Positions 36,356 to 47,804 of a stretch of 64,000 nt of DNA are shown here, piece by piece; position 1 is the first letter of the stretch; each line of letters opens with the position of its first letter. The stretch covers positions 248,001 through 312,000 of the forward strand of contig JAQQWL010000012.1 of NCBI GenBank assembly GCA_038363925.1, read 5' to 3'. Position numbers and translations under genes: made by a program. The notes beneath the pieces were generated by a model. It was given only the letters and a program-made list of their open reading frames with translations. It did not search any database and was not told where the DNA came from. The DNA is from Apiospora phragmitis. Lineage: Eukaryota > Ascomycota > Sordariomycetes > Amphisphaeriales > Apiosporaceae.

Positions 36356-37260
36356 ATGCGGCCACATACGCCCAACATCAATACGGAGATGCGGAGGCCG
36401 ACTTCGCCTCCGGAGACACCTCCTCTAGGTTCTCCTGCTTTTCCCCGTGTTAAAGACCCCAATGGCCGGCCATCGCCCAGTGCTAAGGGCGCGGGGCATT
36501 ACAACTCGTCAGCCCTAGGCGGTGTGGGCTCCCAGTTCGGGCTCGCCCGTGCTGTGCGCCCCGAAGCCATCTCGCCAGGAATCTACCTCGGACGAAGCGG
36601 AGGAATCGGACGCGGATGATTCTGACGCCTTAGATGCTTCACATAGTCCTCCCCAATCCCCCTGTGTCTTATGTGCCAAGAGAGGAGACCTGGGACTCGA
36701 TCCAGGCCCATCTCACATCCACTACTGTCGAAATTGAGAAAACCTTCACTATTGTGGAACAGGATGAGGACGACATGGAAAGCGATTGTGATGACGACAA
36801 CCCCCCGCTGCGGCCGGACTCGTACGAAGACGCCGAGTCCAACAGGGGCGGGTCGCCATGTGAAGTGCCCGAAGAAATGCTGAACGGTATGACTAACATG
36901 AGCTGCGGCGACGAGACGGACACGACCGAGTCCGAGTACGACGAGGACGAGGTCATGGAGCAGATCCGCCTCATGCGCGAGCAGAAGCGGCAGCGGCGGT
37001 TGACCTCGGTCAGCAAGCGCACCGTGAGCGAGCGCGGCAGCGACTCGGACCGCGAGGACCTGCAGCCCTACGACCTGGGCGACGCGAATCCCGAGCGCCG
37101 GGTGCGCCGGAAGCTCAACCGGCTCAGCCTCATCTCCAACCCGCGCGACATCATCATCGAGCTGGCCGAGCCGGACAGCAACAATGAGATGAGCGGGGAT
37201 GAGGGCGAAGGCGATGGACTGTTCCAGTTCTGGCGTCTCATGGAGGTCGATGACGCCTAG
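36356..37260 (+). CDS. Acidic low-complexity protein, two frame breaks
   Basis: Starts at MRPHTPNINTEMRRPTSPPE, a Pro/Ser-rich head containing TPPLGSPAFPR. A highly acidic Ser/Asp/Glu segment (TSDEAEESDADDSDALDA) follows, then YVPREETWDSIQAHLTSTTV, another acidic stretch with SEYDEDEVMEQIRLMREQKR, and a C-terminus with RRKLNRLSLISNPRDIIIEL. I recognise no domain. The composition suggests a nuclear, largely disordered protein (inference). The reading requires a one-base loss at GG 36578-36579 and another at C5 36658-36662. With both, the frame is continuous to the TAG at 37260, about 300 residues. Without them the gene is split into three frames. No introns are needed. Confidence 0.65.
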
Positions 37261-38607
37261 TGAGGAAAATATTTACGTTATATGCGATTGGGTCCGGCGA
37301 GCTTCCCTCACCTACACGGTGAACACCACTTTTTTTTTCGCTGGCTAAAACCCATTGGGTTCATGAGGGTCGATGAAGTTGCATACGGACGGTTCATGAA
37401 GGGGAGCATTGCACATAGAAGGGAGGCTGGCTTCATCTATCGGCATCTGAGAAGGCAGACGTGGGCTTTCTGTCTTGGCGAAGAAGTGATTATATGGCAT
37501 TGCGGAGAGAGTGATTGGCGAAACAGGTTTTGTTTTTTTGGAAGGCCATGAAACAACAACAACGATGACGACGACGACGACCATGATTATGATAATGACC
37601 AATTTTATAGACAGCCGAGAGTTTATGTATAGCGACGGAGGAAGGGATCGCCATCGGCCCCTAGGTCCCTTCTCCACACCAAGTTTATGAATCTGGCTTG
37701 CCCTTTTTTGAACAGCCAGCAATATATGTCCTTTGATCTAGTACCCACCATGTTCTGTTAGATTGCATCCATCGAATATAATGTTGCAAATGCGCTTGTT
37801 ATATAAGTTTCCATTTTGGTTCGTATCTTATACGTTTGACGTATCTCCGTGCTTATCGACCACGAGCAGAACAGTGTGGATGCAAGCCATCTCCGACACC
37901 AAGATCTCAACATACCATAGTAGATAAAACCCATGAATTGAGTCAAAAACAGGGGATATTGTAAATGGCCAGTCGGAGAAGAATAGTGAGAGAGATTCTA
38001 GCGGTGACATACATATAAACGCTGCCATTGATGCTGATCGTAGCGAGCCAAAGAAGGAAGAACTTACGCCACAACTGATTGACGATTATCGATACGCTGC
38101 CGCCAATACGCCACAGACGGACTGCCAAGCCTCCTGGCGGCCTAGCTAGTCGCCTACCAGCCACTCAGACACTGATTCCATCATCTTCAGGTATCGTATT
38201 GGCGTTGAGCAACCCCGGAAGCAATAAACCTTCCTCCAGCGCCATCTTGCTTCTTCTTCTATCCTGCTCGACCTGGGTCTGCGTGGGCTCTTGCATCGGT
38301 CTGACACTGGGGGCCATCCGAACTTTTCTTTCTTATTTTTCTCGCGGAGACGCGGAGCTGCCCATTGAACGCATTGTGTGCCCTTCATTGTACACTCCAA
38401 CCACCAATTCCAACGCCGGTTTAGAAGCCCGCCTAGCATTTTGGTTCATCATCCGTGAACCTGCCATACGACATAGCCCTCCCACGCACACATCGAATTC
38501 TTCCCAATACGACGGTCACGTTCCGTGATCAGAATAGCCGGTGCTCCCCCGTTTGCTCCGCCTGCGCACCTTCCGAGTAAAGAGTACGATAGCCACACCC
38601 ACCCACC
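37261..38607. other. Intergenic region before TAF12
   Basis: No supported gene. It contains an ACG/ACA-type simple repeat near 37555-37585 and the TAF12 promoter and leader. The large minus-strand frame over 38449-39561 is the shadow of TAF12. Confidence 0.45.
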
Positions 38608-40780
38608 ATGAATCCGGCCGGCCAGCCTGCCCCCGGGCAGCAACAACAGCAGCCCAAGTTCCCCATGTATCGACCGGAGCAGATGCGAACCCTTTCGGTC
38701 CTCAACGACCAGGAGAAGGAGAAGTACGAGAAGGGCCTGCGCGGCCTGTACGAGCAAATGGAGAAGAACGGCCCCGAGACGCAGGCCCACCAGCACGCCA
38801 AGCAGAAGATCATGGAGTTCTCCCGCATGGTCGCGCAGAAGATCGCCACGCTGCGCCAGCGCCAGCACCAGCAGGCCGCCGCCGCCGGCCAGCCCATGAA
38901 CGCGGCCAATAACCCCGCGCTGGCGGCCCAACGCGCTGCCATGGCCGCCCAGAGGCCGAACCAGGTCGCTGGCGGCACCGCGGGAGGTAATGCAGGCAAT
39001 GCGGGAGGAGCCGCACCCCAGCCCGGCCAGCCGCCCAAGGTGCCCGACACCATCATGACCCATGTCCAGCAGTTCACCTTCTACGCGCCGCCTGCGTTCG
39101 GCAAGGAGGAGCAGAACCGGTTCATCGCCGACGTGCGTACTAAGTACACACGCGCGTTGATGCTGATGGACAACACCACCAAGAAGGCGCGTCAGATCGA
39201 TGCCATGCTGAAGGACCGCGAGCAGCGAGGCCAGCCGTTTGGTGGCGAGGAACTGAAGAAACTGTTGGACCAGAAGCAGGATAGCATTCGCAGCCATGGC
39301 GAGGCGCAACGGTTTGTCGAGAGCTTCCGCAAGCAGCAGGAGCAATTCAAAGCTCTCCACCAGCAAGCGGCCGGTCAACAGCAACAGCAGCGACCTCAGC
39401 CTAGCCAGGGGCAAGTGCAGAATGCTGGAAATTCGGCCTCGATGCAGGCCGCAACAGCCTCGGTGAATGCGGCCATGGATGCTGCTAAAAACCAGCAACT
39501 GGCGGCTGCGAATCGGACGGCGGGCACACCCACTGCAGCAACACCTACAACAACCGCCCAAGGAGCTCCAGCAGGAGTAGCAACAGCATCAACAATCCCC
39601 GCCACGAGCGCGCCTTCGTCTCAACCTCAACACGCTACTGCCCCACCAGCTCAGGTCAAAATTGAACCTGGCACTTCGCAACCACATCCGCCTCCCGTCA
39701 ACACCGCCATGGCAGCAGCAGCAGCAACTTCCCAAATGCAATCAGCCGTCACACCTACTCAGAATTCCGCACGCGTACAAACTCCCCAGACAGCAACTCC
39801 CGTCGCAGGTGCCGCCAAACCCTTGACACACTCAGCAGCTATGCACATGGCCAACACCCGACAAAATTCTACCAGCTCAGTTCCTTTGGCAGGTGCCGCT
39901 CCTACCACAACTCCAGGCTCAGCAGGCATGATGGGCAACGCTTCTGCACAAGGCAGTCACCCCCACGGACACCCCCAGCAGCCCGCCACTACGGTGACGA
40001 CTAAGATGCCCATTCCTAAGGCACTGCCTGAGAAGTCCACTGCCATTCCCACACCTGTCACCATGGGCGGCGGTGTCAATGGCTCTCGCCCCACCATGGG
40101 TGGCGGCACTGGAATTCCTGGCAACGCACTGGCTCAGCCTATTCTACAGAAGCCTCCCGCCTACACCTTCGAGGCTGAGGGTGAACATGTGCTCTCCAAG
40201 AAGAAACTCGACGAGCTCGTCCGACAGGTCTGCGGCGGTGGCCCTGCTGGCCAAGATGGCAATTACTTGACACCCGACGTTGAAGAGGTACGTTTTTTAT
40301 TTTTTATTTTCTCCCTTTCGCATTATCTTGACGCACAAATTATCACATTCCTTATCGTCCTAGCGTGCTTTCCTTGTTATTTGTTCAAAGTTCAGACGTT
40401 TTTTTCTTCTTTTCTTTCTTGATTCTTCCCCTCCAGCATATCTGGCGATTGTACATGAACACCAAAGCACGTGATCAAAACACAACCTTTGTATGGTATG
40501 CTAACTTTGGTGGTTACAATAGTCTGTCCTTAACGTGGCCGACAACTTCGTTGACACCGTTATCAATTCTGCATGCCGTCTTGCCAAAGAGCGTGGCTCC
40601 AAGGTCCTCGAGATCCGCGACATTCAACTGGTTCTCGAGCGCGTCTACAACATCCGTGTCCCTGGTTACACTTCCGATGAGCTGCGCACCGTTCGCAAGG
40701 CCCAGCCCAGCGCGGCCTGGATTGCCAAGATGAGCGCGGTCCAGGCTGCCAAGGTCATGCCCGGCAAGGACGACAAGTAG
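38608..40780 (+). CDS. TAF12: TFIID/SAGA subunit TAF12
   Basis: Histone-fold subunit shared by TFIID and SAGA, pairing with TAF4 or Ada1 during RNA polymerase II initiation. Exon 1 38608-40287 carries a long Gln/Ala/Pro/Thr-rich N-terminus with helical patches ([20 protein letters not shown], then [19 protein letters not shown]). The histone fold begins just before the intron ([20 protein letters not shown]) and continues in exon 2, 40523-40780, with [40 protein letters not shown] and a C-terminal basic helix ending KVMPGKDDK. The intron is 235 bases, longer than usual here. About 645 residues to the TAG at 40778. The reading frame continues past this stop (see next entry). Confidence 0.93.
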
Positions 40781-41139
40781 GACTCGTCAGCTTCTTCCGA
40801 GGATACCGACAACAAGGGCAGGGGGGTCGCTAGTGCCAGCAAGCAGCCGGCCGACATTAACTATGGTCATGGCATGCCTTTCATGTCTTCTAACAAGCGT
40901 CGCACTTCGGCTGCAGCAACCAAGTCGGCCGTTGGAGCATCGGAGGCCCCTCTTGGAACCTCTCTCCCGGCTACTCCCTCTGTCCCTGCACCTACTCCTG
41001 GCATGCTCAGCCTGAATCTCGGTCCTGTCAAGCAGACGCCTGGCACACCCATGCCCGCATTCTCGTCTACTCAGCTGCCCCCCAGGGAGTTGCTGATTTC
41101 ACTGCTCCTGCCCACATGCGCGGAAACACGGGAACCTAA
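40781..41139 (+). other. Coding-like extension after the TAF12 stop
   Basis: Directly after the TAG at 40778-40780, the TAF12 frame stays open with a protein-like low-complexity sequence: DSSASSEDTDNKGRGVASAS, then FMSSNKRRTSAAATKSAVGA and TPGMLSLNLGPVKQTPGTPM. At the C6 run 41078-41083 one extra C would give LPPQGVADFTAPAHMRGNTG and a stop at 41137-41139. As it stands the frame runs to 41167. A CAG-to-TAG change would explain the stop. It could be a nonsense change, a sequence error, or an unusual C-terminal extension. Many TAF12 proteins end close to the TAG, so a real stop is also plausible. Confidence 0.5.
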
Positions 41140-43037
41140 GTCGACCAGTTCACCACTACACGGCTGAACGAACAGGTGGCAGGCATTCTTCACGGCACAA
41201 TTCGTCATGGCACATAATTGCGGTTCTTTTTCTCTATTTTCGGTGGCAAACATTGTGTGAGGTGTATTGTATTCACAGTTGCGTTGCGTTGCATTGAGGC
41301 TTTCCCGGAGTTCATGGAGTTTTCTTCGACTCGACATGCGGACACAATGATAAGAACGCAGGGGGATCGATGGTCCCGGAAACAAACACCCGGTGGGGCG
41401 TTTAAGGTTGATCTTTTTCTCTCTTTCTACTACGGTAAAGAAGAACGTCAAGATACCACCATTGCATTACGAATAATTTTCCTGTATTCTCTGAAGCGAC
41501 TGTGACTGTGAATGTGATTGAAGTAAGGATGCTAATTATTATGTCGTGTGTGAACTATCAATGCCAATGTCACATCCCTTGTACTATGCTGCCCAGTGAA
41601 GTGAGAGAAGCTATTCTGGTGGCCTTTTTTTCCTCTGTGCCGGGGAAACTGGCTGGTTTCGATGGGCAATATGTTGATCTGCCAAGTACGTAGTCGCGTT
41701 AATCTCTACACAGTCATTCGTGCTGTTCAACTGACCACCGTCCAGCCAAAAGGGATACCAAAGTCAACTTGTCAGATGATGCATACCACCCTTCATCTAC
41801 TCTCTGACAAAGTTGCATAAACACTCAACATTACGGAGATGCTCTGGTAAAGTGCCGCCTCCGGACACATGACGGTATCCCTACCTTTTTCTCGGAGCCT
41901 GGCTTGCCAACCACCTCAGCCCTGCCACTATGGACATGTAGCAGGCCAGGGAAGAGCAGCCGGGGCCACCGTCTTTCGGTGAGAAATATGTTGTTGTAAG
42001 ATGGCCTCTACCATCGCACCGGGCTCAGCACGTGTGCAGCTGAAGTCATCATTGATTAGTATCATAGTTTCCGTCCGCAAATGCCACCAGGGAAAAATGC
42101 GTACTTCATTGATCTGAGGAGGAAAGGAGCTGGCATAACAATGCGTACGCGAATGCGTTTTTCTTTTTCTTGGGACGGTGCAATGCCCAGACTGATGATG
42201 ACATTGGTACCCCTCGCCGACAAACTCATAGGCACCAGGGGAGAGGTCCGATCCCGCCAGAGCAGCCGGCGATGATTACTACGACCTCTCTTGGTCCAGT
42301 CGTAGGTATCATCGTCTCTTATGTGTAATTAGGTGGTTGTCAAGTTTTGGCTTGACTGCAGAGCACCTAAGACAATTGATGTGGTGCCAGTCAACAGCCC
42401 AGGGAACTTTCTCCCGGAAAACAGACTGAAGAAATATGTCGCGAACAGTAGTCCGCCACCATTATCCTCCAATCCTGCGGCGTGGTCGTAACTATTGTTT
42501 TCGCCGTAGCTGGGCCTGTGGCCATAGAGTCTTGGTTTTGATAGTTACTTTGTATCAGGATTAGCAACATGGGAAAACACAAGCCGCCATGGTGAGTGAA
42601 CTTACTCTCCCACAGCCAGCAGGTGGCTAGAGCAGGTACAGTGAAGTATGCAGTGAAGGTAAGACGGGAGCAATAAAGTCCCCTTGCTAAGCTTAAGACT
42701 CAAATGTCACAGGAGCTACTACGCACCATAGGCTGGGCCGTTCCTAGTGTAATTATTGTAGAAGCAACGGCAGCCTTGCAGAGGCAATTGATCACAATGC
42801 AAAACCTCTATATTGATGCCAGTATTCTAAAGAGTCTATACAATGAGAATGTCCATTACATGCATGTGCAAGTATATACCAACCTTCCCCCAAAGGAGTT
42901 TGGAAGGCACTTGGTAGCGAGACTTAGCCCAGTGGCCGGGAGACCCTTGCCTATACATACCAAATATGTAAAGGATGCACAGTCGGTACCCCGGAATCGA
43001 TGCCACCATCCATGCGAGGCAACACAACCACTACCAT
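41140..43037. other. Intergenic, nothing firm
   Basis: No supported gene. A 124-codon plus-strand frame at 42704-43078 overlaps the ADE4 3' end and looks non-coding. AT-richer than the flanking genes. Confidence 0.4.
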
Positions 43038-45702
43038 CTATCGCCTATCAGCATCGGTGGCCACGTTGTGCAAGCTGATGTCTTCCCGCATCGGCGACGC
43101 GAGCCCAGATCTGGCGTGCTCCGCATCTTGAATCGTCAGCTCGCTGTGGTGCGGCGCGGCCGTGTGCCCGGTGCTGGCTACCGTGGCCGAGTTAATCTGC
43201 GCCTTCTTCTTCTTTCCGCGCAGCTCAGCGAGATGCTCAAAGTAACCTTCGGGCACCGGCGTCACGTAACTGCCGCAGAAGACTCCGACCTCAAACTCCT
43301 TGGGGCCATGTTCGGGCGAGCATTCAGCACAGGCGGCCTTGAGGTCATCAAGGTTCTACTGTATACGTTAGTTCAATATCCCAAAGTATCGAAGTGAGGA
43401 AGCAGTAACTGACCTGGTAGATGACACTATCCGCGTCGATGACCTTGGCAATAGCTTGGCGGTCGCGGTTTGTGGCAATCACTACGAGTTATGGGTTAGC
43501 ATGGACTGCAAAGAGTTTTCCGCTACCTGATAGACGCAATAGCAGTAGCCCCCGATTTTTGACATGAGATTGTTGGGCTACATGAGCCAACTTACATTCT
43601 TGTGGGGAAGCCAGGTCGATGCCGTAAATGTGAGGGTAGGTGATCGGAGGTGCGCAGCTCGCCTGTAAACCAGTAGTTAGCGTTTTGGACATAAACACCC
43701 AGTAGATAAAAAGCAATCTTCTCCAAAATTTGCCAGCATATAGTCGTTGAAGACATGTCTGAGCTGGGATATGGAACATGGAAGTAATAGGCGACGGTGA
43801 CTTACAAATATCACTTTCCTGGCACCTGCTTCCCTGGCCATGACGACGATCTCCTTACTTGTTGTACCCCTAAGATCAATTAGCTTGTGTGTCTAGGATT
43901 GTAAAAGGGAGATTTCGGCCTACCTCACAATTGAGTCATCAACGAGCAAAACCTATTCGATATTAGCGACTATAACCTACACAAAATCGGAAGAGACCAT
44001 GCGGCACGGTTGCAAGCGGCCCCGCGGCAAACGGGTTTGAGTCACGTTGGACAAGAAAAGGGGTAAATCCACGGGTCACTTACACAACGTCCCTCAAACT
44101 CAGACTCAATGGGACTCAGCTTCCGGCGAACTCCCTTCTGACGCTGGCCTTGACCAGGCATAATGAAGGTTCTGAATATGTAGCGGTTCTGGTTGCAAGG
44201 TTAGATGATTCCCCCCATCGAATAGATACCTGTTAGGCACATACCTTGACGAAGCCTGGAAAAGTCAGATCAGCCGAGGCACTTGAAGAGGTGACCAAAG
44301 AAAACAAAACCGGGCGTACTCACCTTGCGAGTAAGGTTTCCCTAAGCTCTCGGCCACGGAAGCCGCTGATGTGTTTGCTGTTTCTGGGATGGGGATGACA
44401 GCATCGATCTCCTTGATGCCCTCTTCACCCAAGAGCTGGCGAATCTTGTCTGCCAACTTGTATCCCATGACCTGCCGGCTCTTGAAGACATTAATGCCAT
44501 CGATTGTGGTGTCAGGGCGAGCAAAGTACACCTGAATATTCAACGTTAGCACAACTCTTCAGTCAGCAAAGGTAGCCATGGGAAACACTCACGTATTCGA
44601 AGATGTCGGGTGTGTAGGATTTTGCCTCTTGGACTTGGCGGAAGATGGGCTCGCCTCCTTTTCGGATGAAGACAGCCTCGCCAGGCTTGATGTCACGCAT
44701 TTTAGTGAAACCCAATTGCCTCAAAGCGATAGACTCGGAAGCCATCATATAATCAGTGGCTCCAGGCAAGGTCTCCGAGGGCCGTTCACCTATTATCAAG
44801 GGCCTGATGCCGTTGCTGTCTCTGAAACCAAGGATGCCGAAACCGGCGATCATGGCTGTGCAGGCCCTGATGAGAAAAATGGGTCAGCATTGGATATAGT
44901 GAGAATCGGTGGGATTTCACTGTAGTATGGGCAAAAAGGTGACGACCAAGGGCAGTGAAAGAGGGGCGATATGGCAGCACTCACCATCCTCCTTGGCAGC
45001 GCTCGTACATGCGTGCCAGGGCGTTGAAGATATCCTCGACATTGACTCGAGCCTTGCCAGTCTCGTTGAGCTCATTGGCGAAGATGTTGAGCATGAGTTC
45101 ACTGTCGCTGTCAGTGTTAACATGCCTGTGCGCTTCTCTGTCAAGAAATTGACGCAGCTCAGGAGCGTTGGGGAGGTTGCCGTTGTGGCTCAGGCAGATG
45201 CCGTAGGGGCTGTTAACATAGAGCGGCTGGGCCTCGGCCGACGAAGAGGTTCCAGCGGTAGGATATCTGCAGAGTGATCAGCAATTTGCCGTCGAAGGGA
45301 CTGTGAAACAATGATGCTCACCTCAGATGGGCAATACCCATAGAACCCGGGAGGTCCGCTACCCTTGAGCCATTGGACTTGTGTGGATGTTAGAACAGGT
45401 GACTCTCAACACCAAGTCAATTAATTGTATTTTCGAAGTACCTTGAATACATCGGCAGCCAGGCCGTTGCCCTTGCACGAATAAACTCCTGGTGGACGTT
45501 AGTTAGTGGGTGGCGCTTTGGTAGTGTTGGGGGAGCAGGGGTGAAACAGACTTCCTCCAGCAGCGCACGTGGCGATACCGCAAGCATCTTGACCTCGGTG
45601 CTGCAGGTAGTAGAGGGCGGAATGCAGGTCGGTGGCCGCCTTGCAGGGCGCCAGAGGATCGTCGCCGACATGGCCCAGAATGAGACCCAGAACTCCGCAC
45701 AT
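43038..45702 (-). CDS. ADE4: Amidophosphoribosyltransferase (purine synthesis)
   Basis: Glutamine PRPP amidotransferase, the first committed step of purine biosynthesis: PRPP plus glutamine gives phosphoribosylamine. Thirteen exons join in phase: 45702-45552, 45488-45442, 45377-45322, 45266-44985, 44866-44593, 44531-44324, 44255-44245, 44188-44084, 43952-43924, 43869-43806, 43662-43596, 43481-43414 and 43355-43038, for about 559 residues. The start Met is followed by the catalytic Cys of the class II glutaminase domain ([11 protein letters not shown], then [29 protein letters not shown], and [10 protein letters not shown]). The PRPP motif is [18 protein letters not shown]. Exon 7 is only 11 bases. 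AMP/GMP feedback is usual for the family. There is no sign of damage. Confidence 0.96.
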
Positions 45703-46798
45703 GTTGCCGTAGGAAATTGACGGTGCACAGCGATTGCAGCGGTTTGGCGCAAAGAAGAGGAATCAACGTTGACGATATGGGTTGGGTGTGGAGGGGCAGG
45801 CACTTCAACATTAAATTATTATGGGCGGCCGGCTTCGCGATGGCAAGCGGATTCAAAATTTCGAGGGCCGATAAACGATAAGGAAAATGACTAAGGAGGG
45901 GCAGTAGGGGGAGAGTAGGGGGGTAGAGGGGGTAGTGGGCAGCAGTCAGTGGGCAGCAGTCAGTGGGCAGCAGTGGGCAGGGGCAGGTGAATGGAAAAAG
46001 TTAGCAGTCGTTTGTGGGGAAGGTGTACCTCGTGGGGTGCAAAGTCTGACGTACGAATCCTGGCCAGAGTCCTTCACGATTTTCCCTCTTCCTGTCTGTA
46101 TGTAACCATTCTAGAACAAGATGTTGGAATAATTTGGTTGCATCGAGGTTGATTGATAGGGCTCGGATCATGAGCGGTGGAACCAATCCAAAGAGTCCAT
46201 GTTCTTGAAGTCTGTGCCCAAACTCTCATTCATTCCCTGGAGGTAACCCAGGTTCGTGTGGTACAAGAGTATCAATTGGAACCTCGCTTTCCGATTGGGA
46301 ATCGCTTGATTGGACACTGAAATCTTCTCTCACATGGGTGAACGGAATGAACCGGTTATATCTCTTGCAACAATCTTCGTTATCTGTGTTGCCCAAAGCA
46401 GGCATGCTCCAGACTGGGTTATCTCCCTCAAGGCAAAAAGGGTTTGTTCGCAGCAACCTCAGGCAATATGAGCACCTTGAGACTCCGGACATGCAAGCGA
46501 AACAACCAAAGGAGCCACCACAAAAGTCTCTCACCACAAGATGGTAACGCTTATTGCTCTCACACAATGCTATTGAAAACAGTGGCATGGGTGAATGGCA
46601 ACGATCCGCCAAAATTGCCCCTAACTGCTAGTCGCGGCTCATGCGCAGTGGCAGACTATGACAGTCCACCTCTGCGTCAATGTGCTACAGGTCTGAGGTG
46701 CCCCCCTAGAGTTACGAAAGAGATGATGCTGCCACGTCGCAAGCGACCTACAGAATACCTGATACCTGTTACATGAGAATCCAAAGGCAATGCGCTAA
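45703..46798. other. Intergenic region between ADE4 and NmrA-like gene
   Basis: The first ~300 bases are the ADE4 promoter and leader. A 14-bp tandem repeat lies at 45934-45980. A 128-codon minus-strand frame at 46226-46612 shows no domain and is not supported. Confidence 0.4.
45934..45980. repeat. 14-bp tandem repeat, three copies
   Basis: AGTGGGCAGCAGTC is repeated at 45934 and 45948, with a near-copy from 45962 (AGTGGGCAGCAGTG). The tract is G-rich on the plus strand and lies upstream of the ADE4 start. A G-rich promoter element is possible but not shown. Confidence 0.7.
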
Positions 46799-47804
46799 TT
46801 ACATCTCCAACGCTTTCAGAACCTTGACCCAGGAAGCAGCCGGAGTAGACTGAGGCGCGGCGATCTCCAGGATCTCCTTGCTCGTGGTCGACGCCAACGC
46901 CTCACCCCCCACAGCGGCTCCATCGCGTGCTGGATGGTCATAATGAGGGTCCTGTGCTCCTTGTCCGCCGCGGCCATGCCCTCGACAAACGACACATCTT
47001 TGTAGACGACCTCCTCACGGGGGCCCCGATCTGCTGCTCCACCATCGCCAACATCTGCCGTCCTGTGATGTACTCGGGCCCGTTCACGACGTGGTGGTGC
47101 GCCGAGGGGTCCTCGCAGACCAGGAGCCGCGCCGCGATCAGCCCGATATCGTCGGCGTCAATGATGCCGACCGGCGCGTCCGGGTTCCCGATCAGCCGCA
47201 GCAGCTCGTCCTGCCGCCCACCCGCCTCGCGGACCTTCTTCACGAAAAGGCCGGCCGTGAAGAACGCGAGCGACGTCCACTTAAGCTTCTCAAACGCCGA
47301 CGAGCCCAGCATGGCCTCGATGGCACAGTGCGTGCGCGCGTAGTAGGCGTCGCAGTCCGGCCGCACGTTGGCCGCCGTCGTCGAGATGCGCACGACGTAC
47401 TCGACGCCCGCCGCCCGCGCCGCCACCAGGAAGCCGGACTCGGTCGAGAACTGCGCCGGGTCCACGGCCAACGCGACGGCCGACGCGACGAATACGCGCG
47501 CCACCGCGTGGGCGCGCAGCCAGGCCTCGGTCACGTCGGCCCAGGGGAACTCAACCACCTCGACCCCGGGCAGCGTCGCGAGCTGCTGCGCGGCGGCGCC
47601 CTGGGCCGAGCGCGTGAGGGCGAGGATCCGGTGGCCGGCGAAGGGGCTGCCGCTGCTCTCCTCCTTTAGGAACTTGGACAGGGTCGCCACGGTGTCCCGT
47701 ATCTGTATCCGCGAGTGTCAGAAAGCAAGGTAAACCTCGGAGATGTTTGGCTTGGTGTAGTACTGACTGCCTGTGGCACCAATAACAAGAATAGCAGGTG
47801 CCAT
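46799..47804 (-). CDS. NmrA-like NAD(P)-binding protein, frame breaks
   Basis: An atypical short-chain dehydrogenase of the NmrA/isoflavone-reductase-like group. Exon 1 at 47804 starts MAPAILVIGATG, the Rossmann strand with the first glycines. After an intron ending near 47710, the frame reads DTVATLSKFLKEESSGSPFA, a strand/helix pattern (HRILALTRSAQGAAAQQLAT), EYVVRISTTAANVRPDCDAY, then HCAIEAMLGSSAF and VGIIDADDIGLIAARLL, the NmrA-specific D-D segment. The phase of the first junction is not resolved. Near the C-terminus the frame breaks at G5 47019-47023 and again at C6 46905-46910. One extra base at each gives EEVVYKDVSFVEGMAAADKE and GEALASTTSKEILEIAAPQS, ending KALEM at the TAA at 46799. 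Substrate unknown. Confidence 0.78.

Noticed and set aside
38449..39561. 370-codon minus-strand frame
   Set aside because: It lies opposite TAF12 exon 1 and reflects its GC-rich, low-complexity coding. It has no domain of its own.
42704..43078. 124-codon plus-strand frame
   Set aside because: Overlaps the ADE4 3' end in antisense and shows no recognisable protein features.
46226..46612. 128-codon minus-strand frame
   Set aside because: No domain, no splice or promoter support, and composition unlike the coding genes. It cannot be distinguished from chance.
47091..47669. 192-codon plus-strand frame, Arg/Val-rich
   Set aside because: Antisense shadow of the NmrA-like gene; the composition is that of reversed GC-rich codons.
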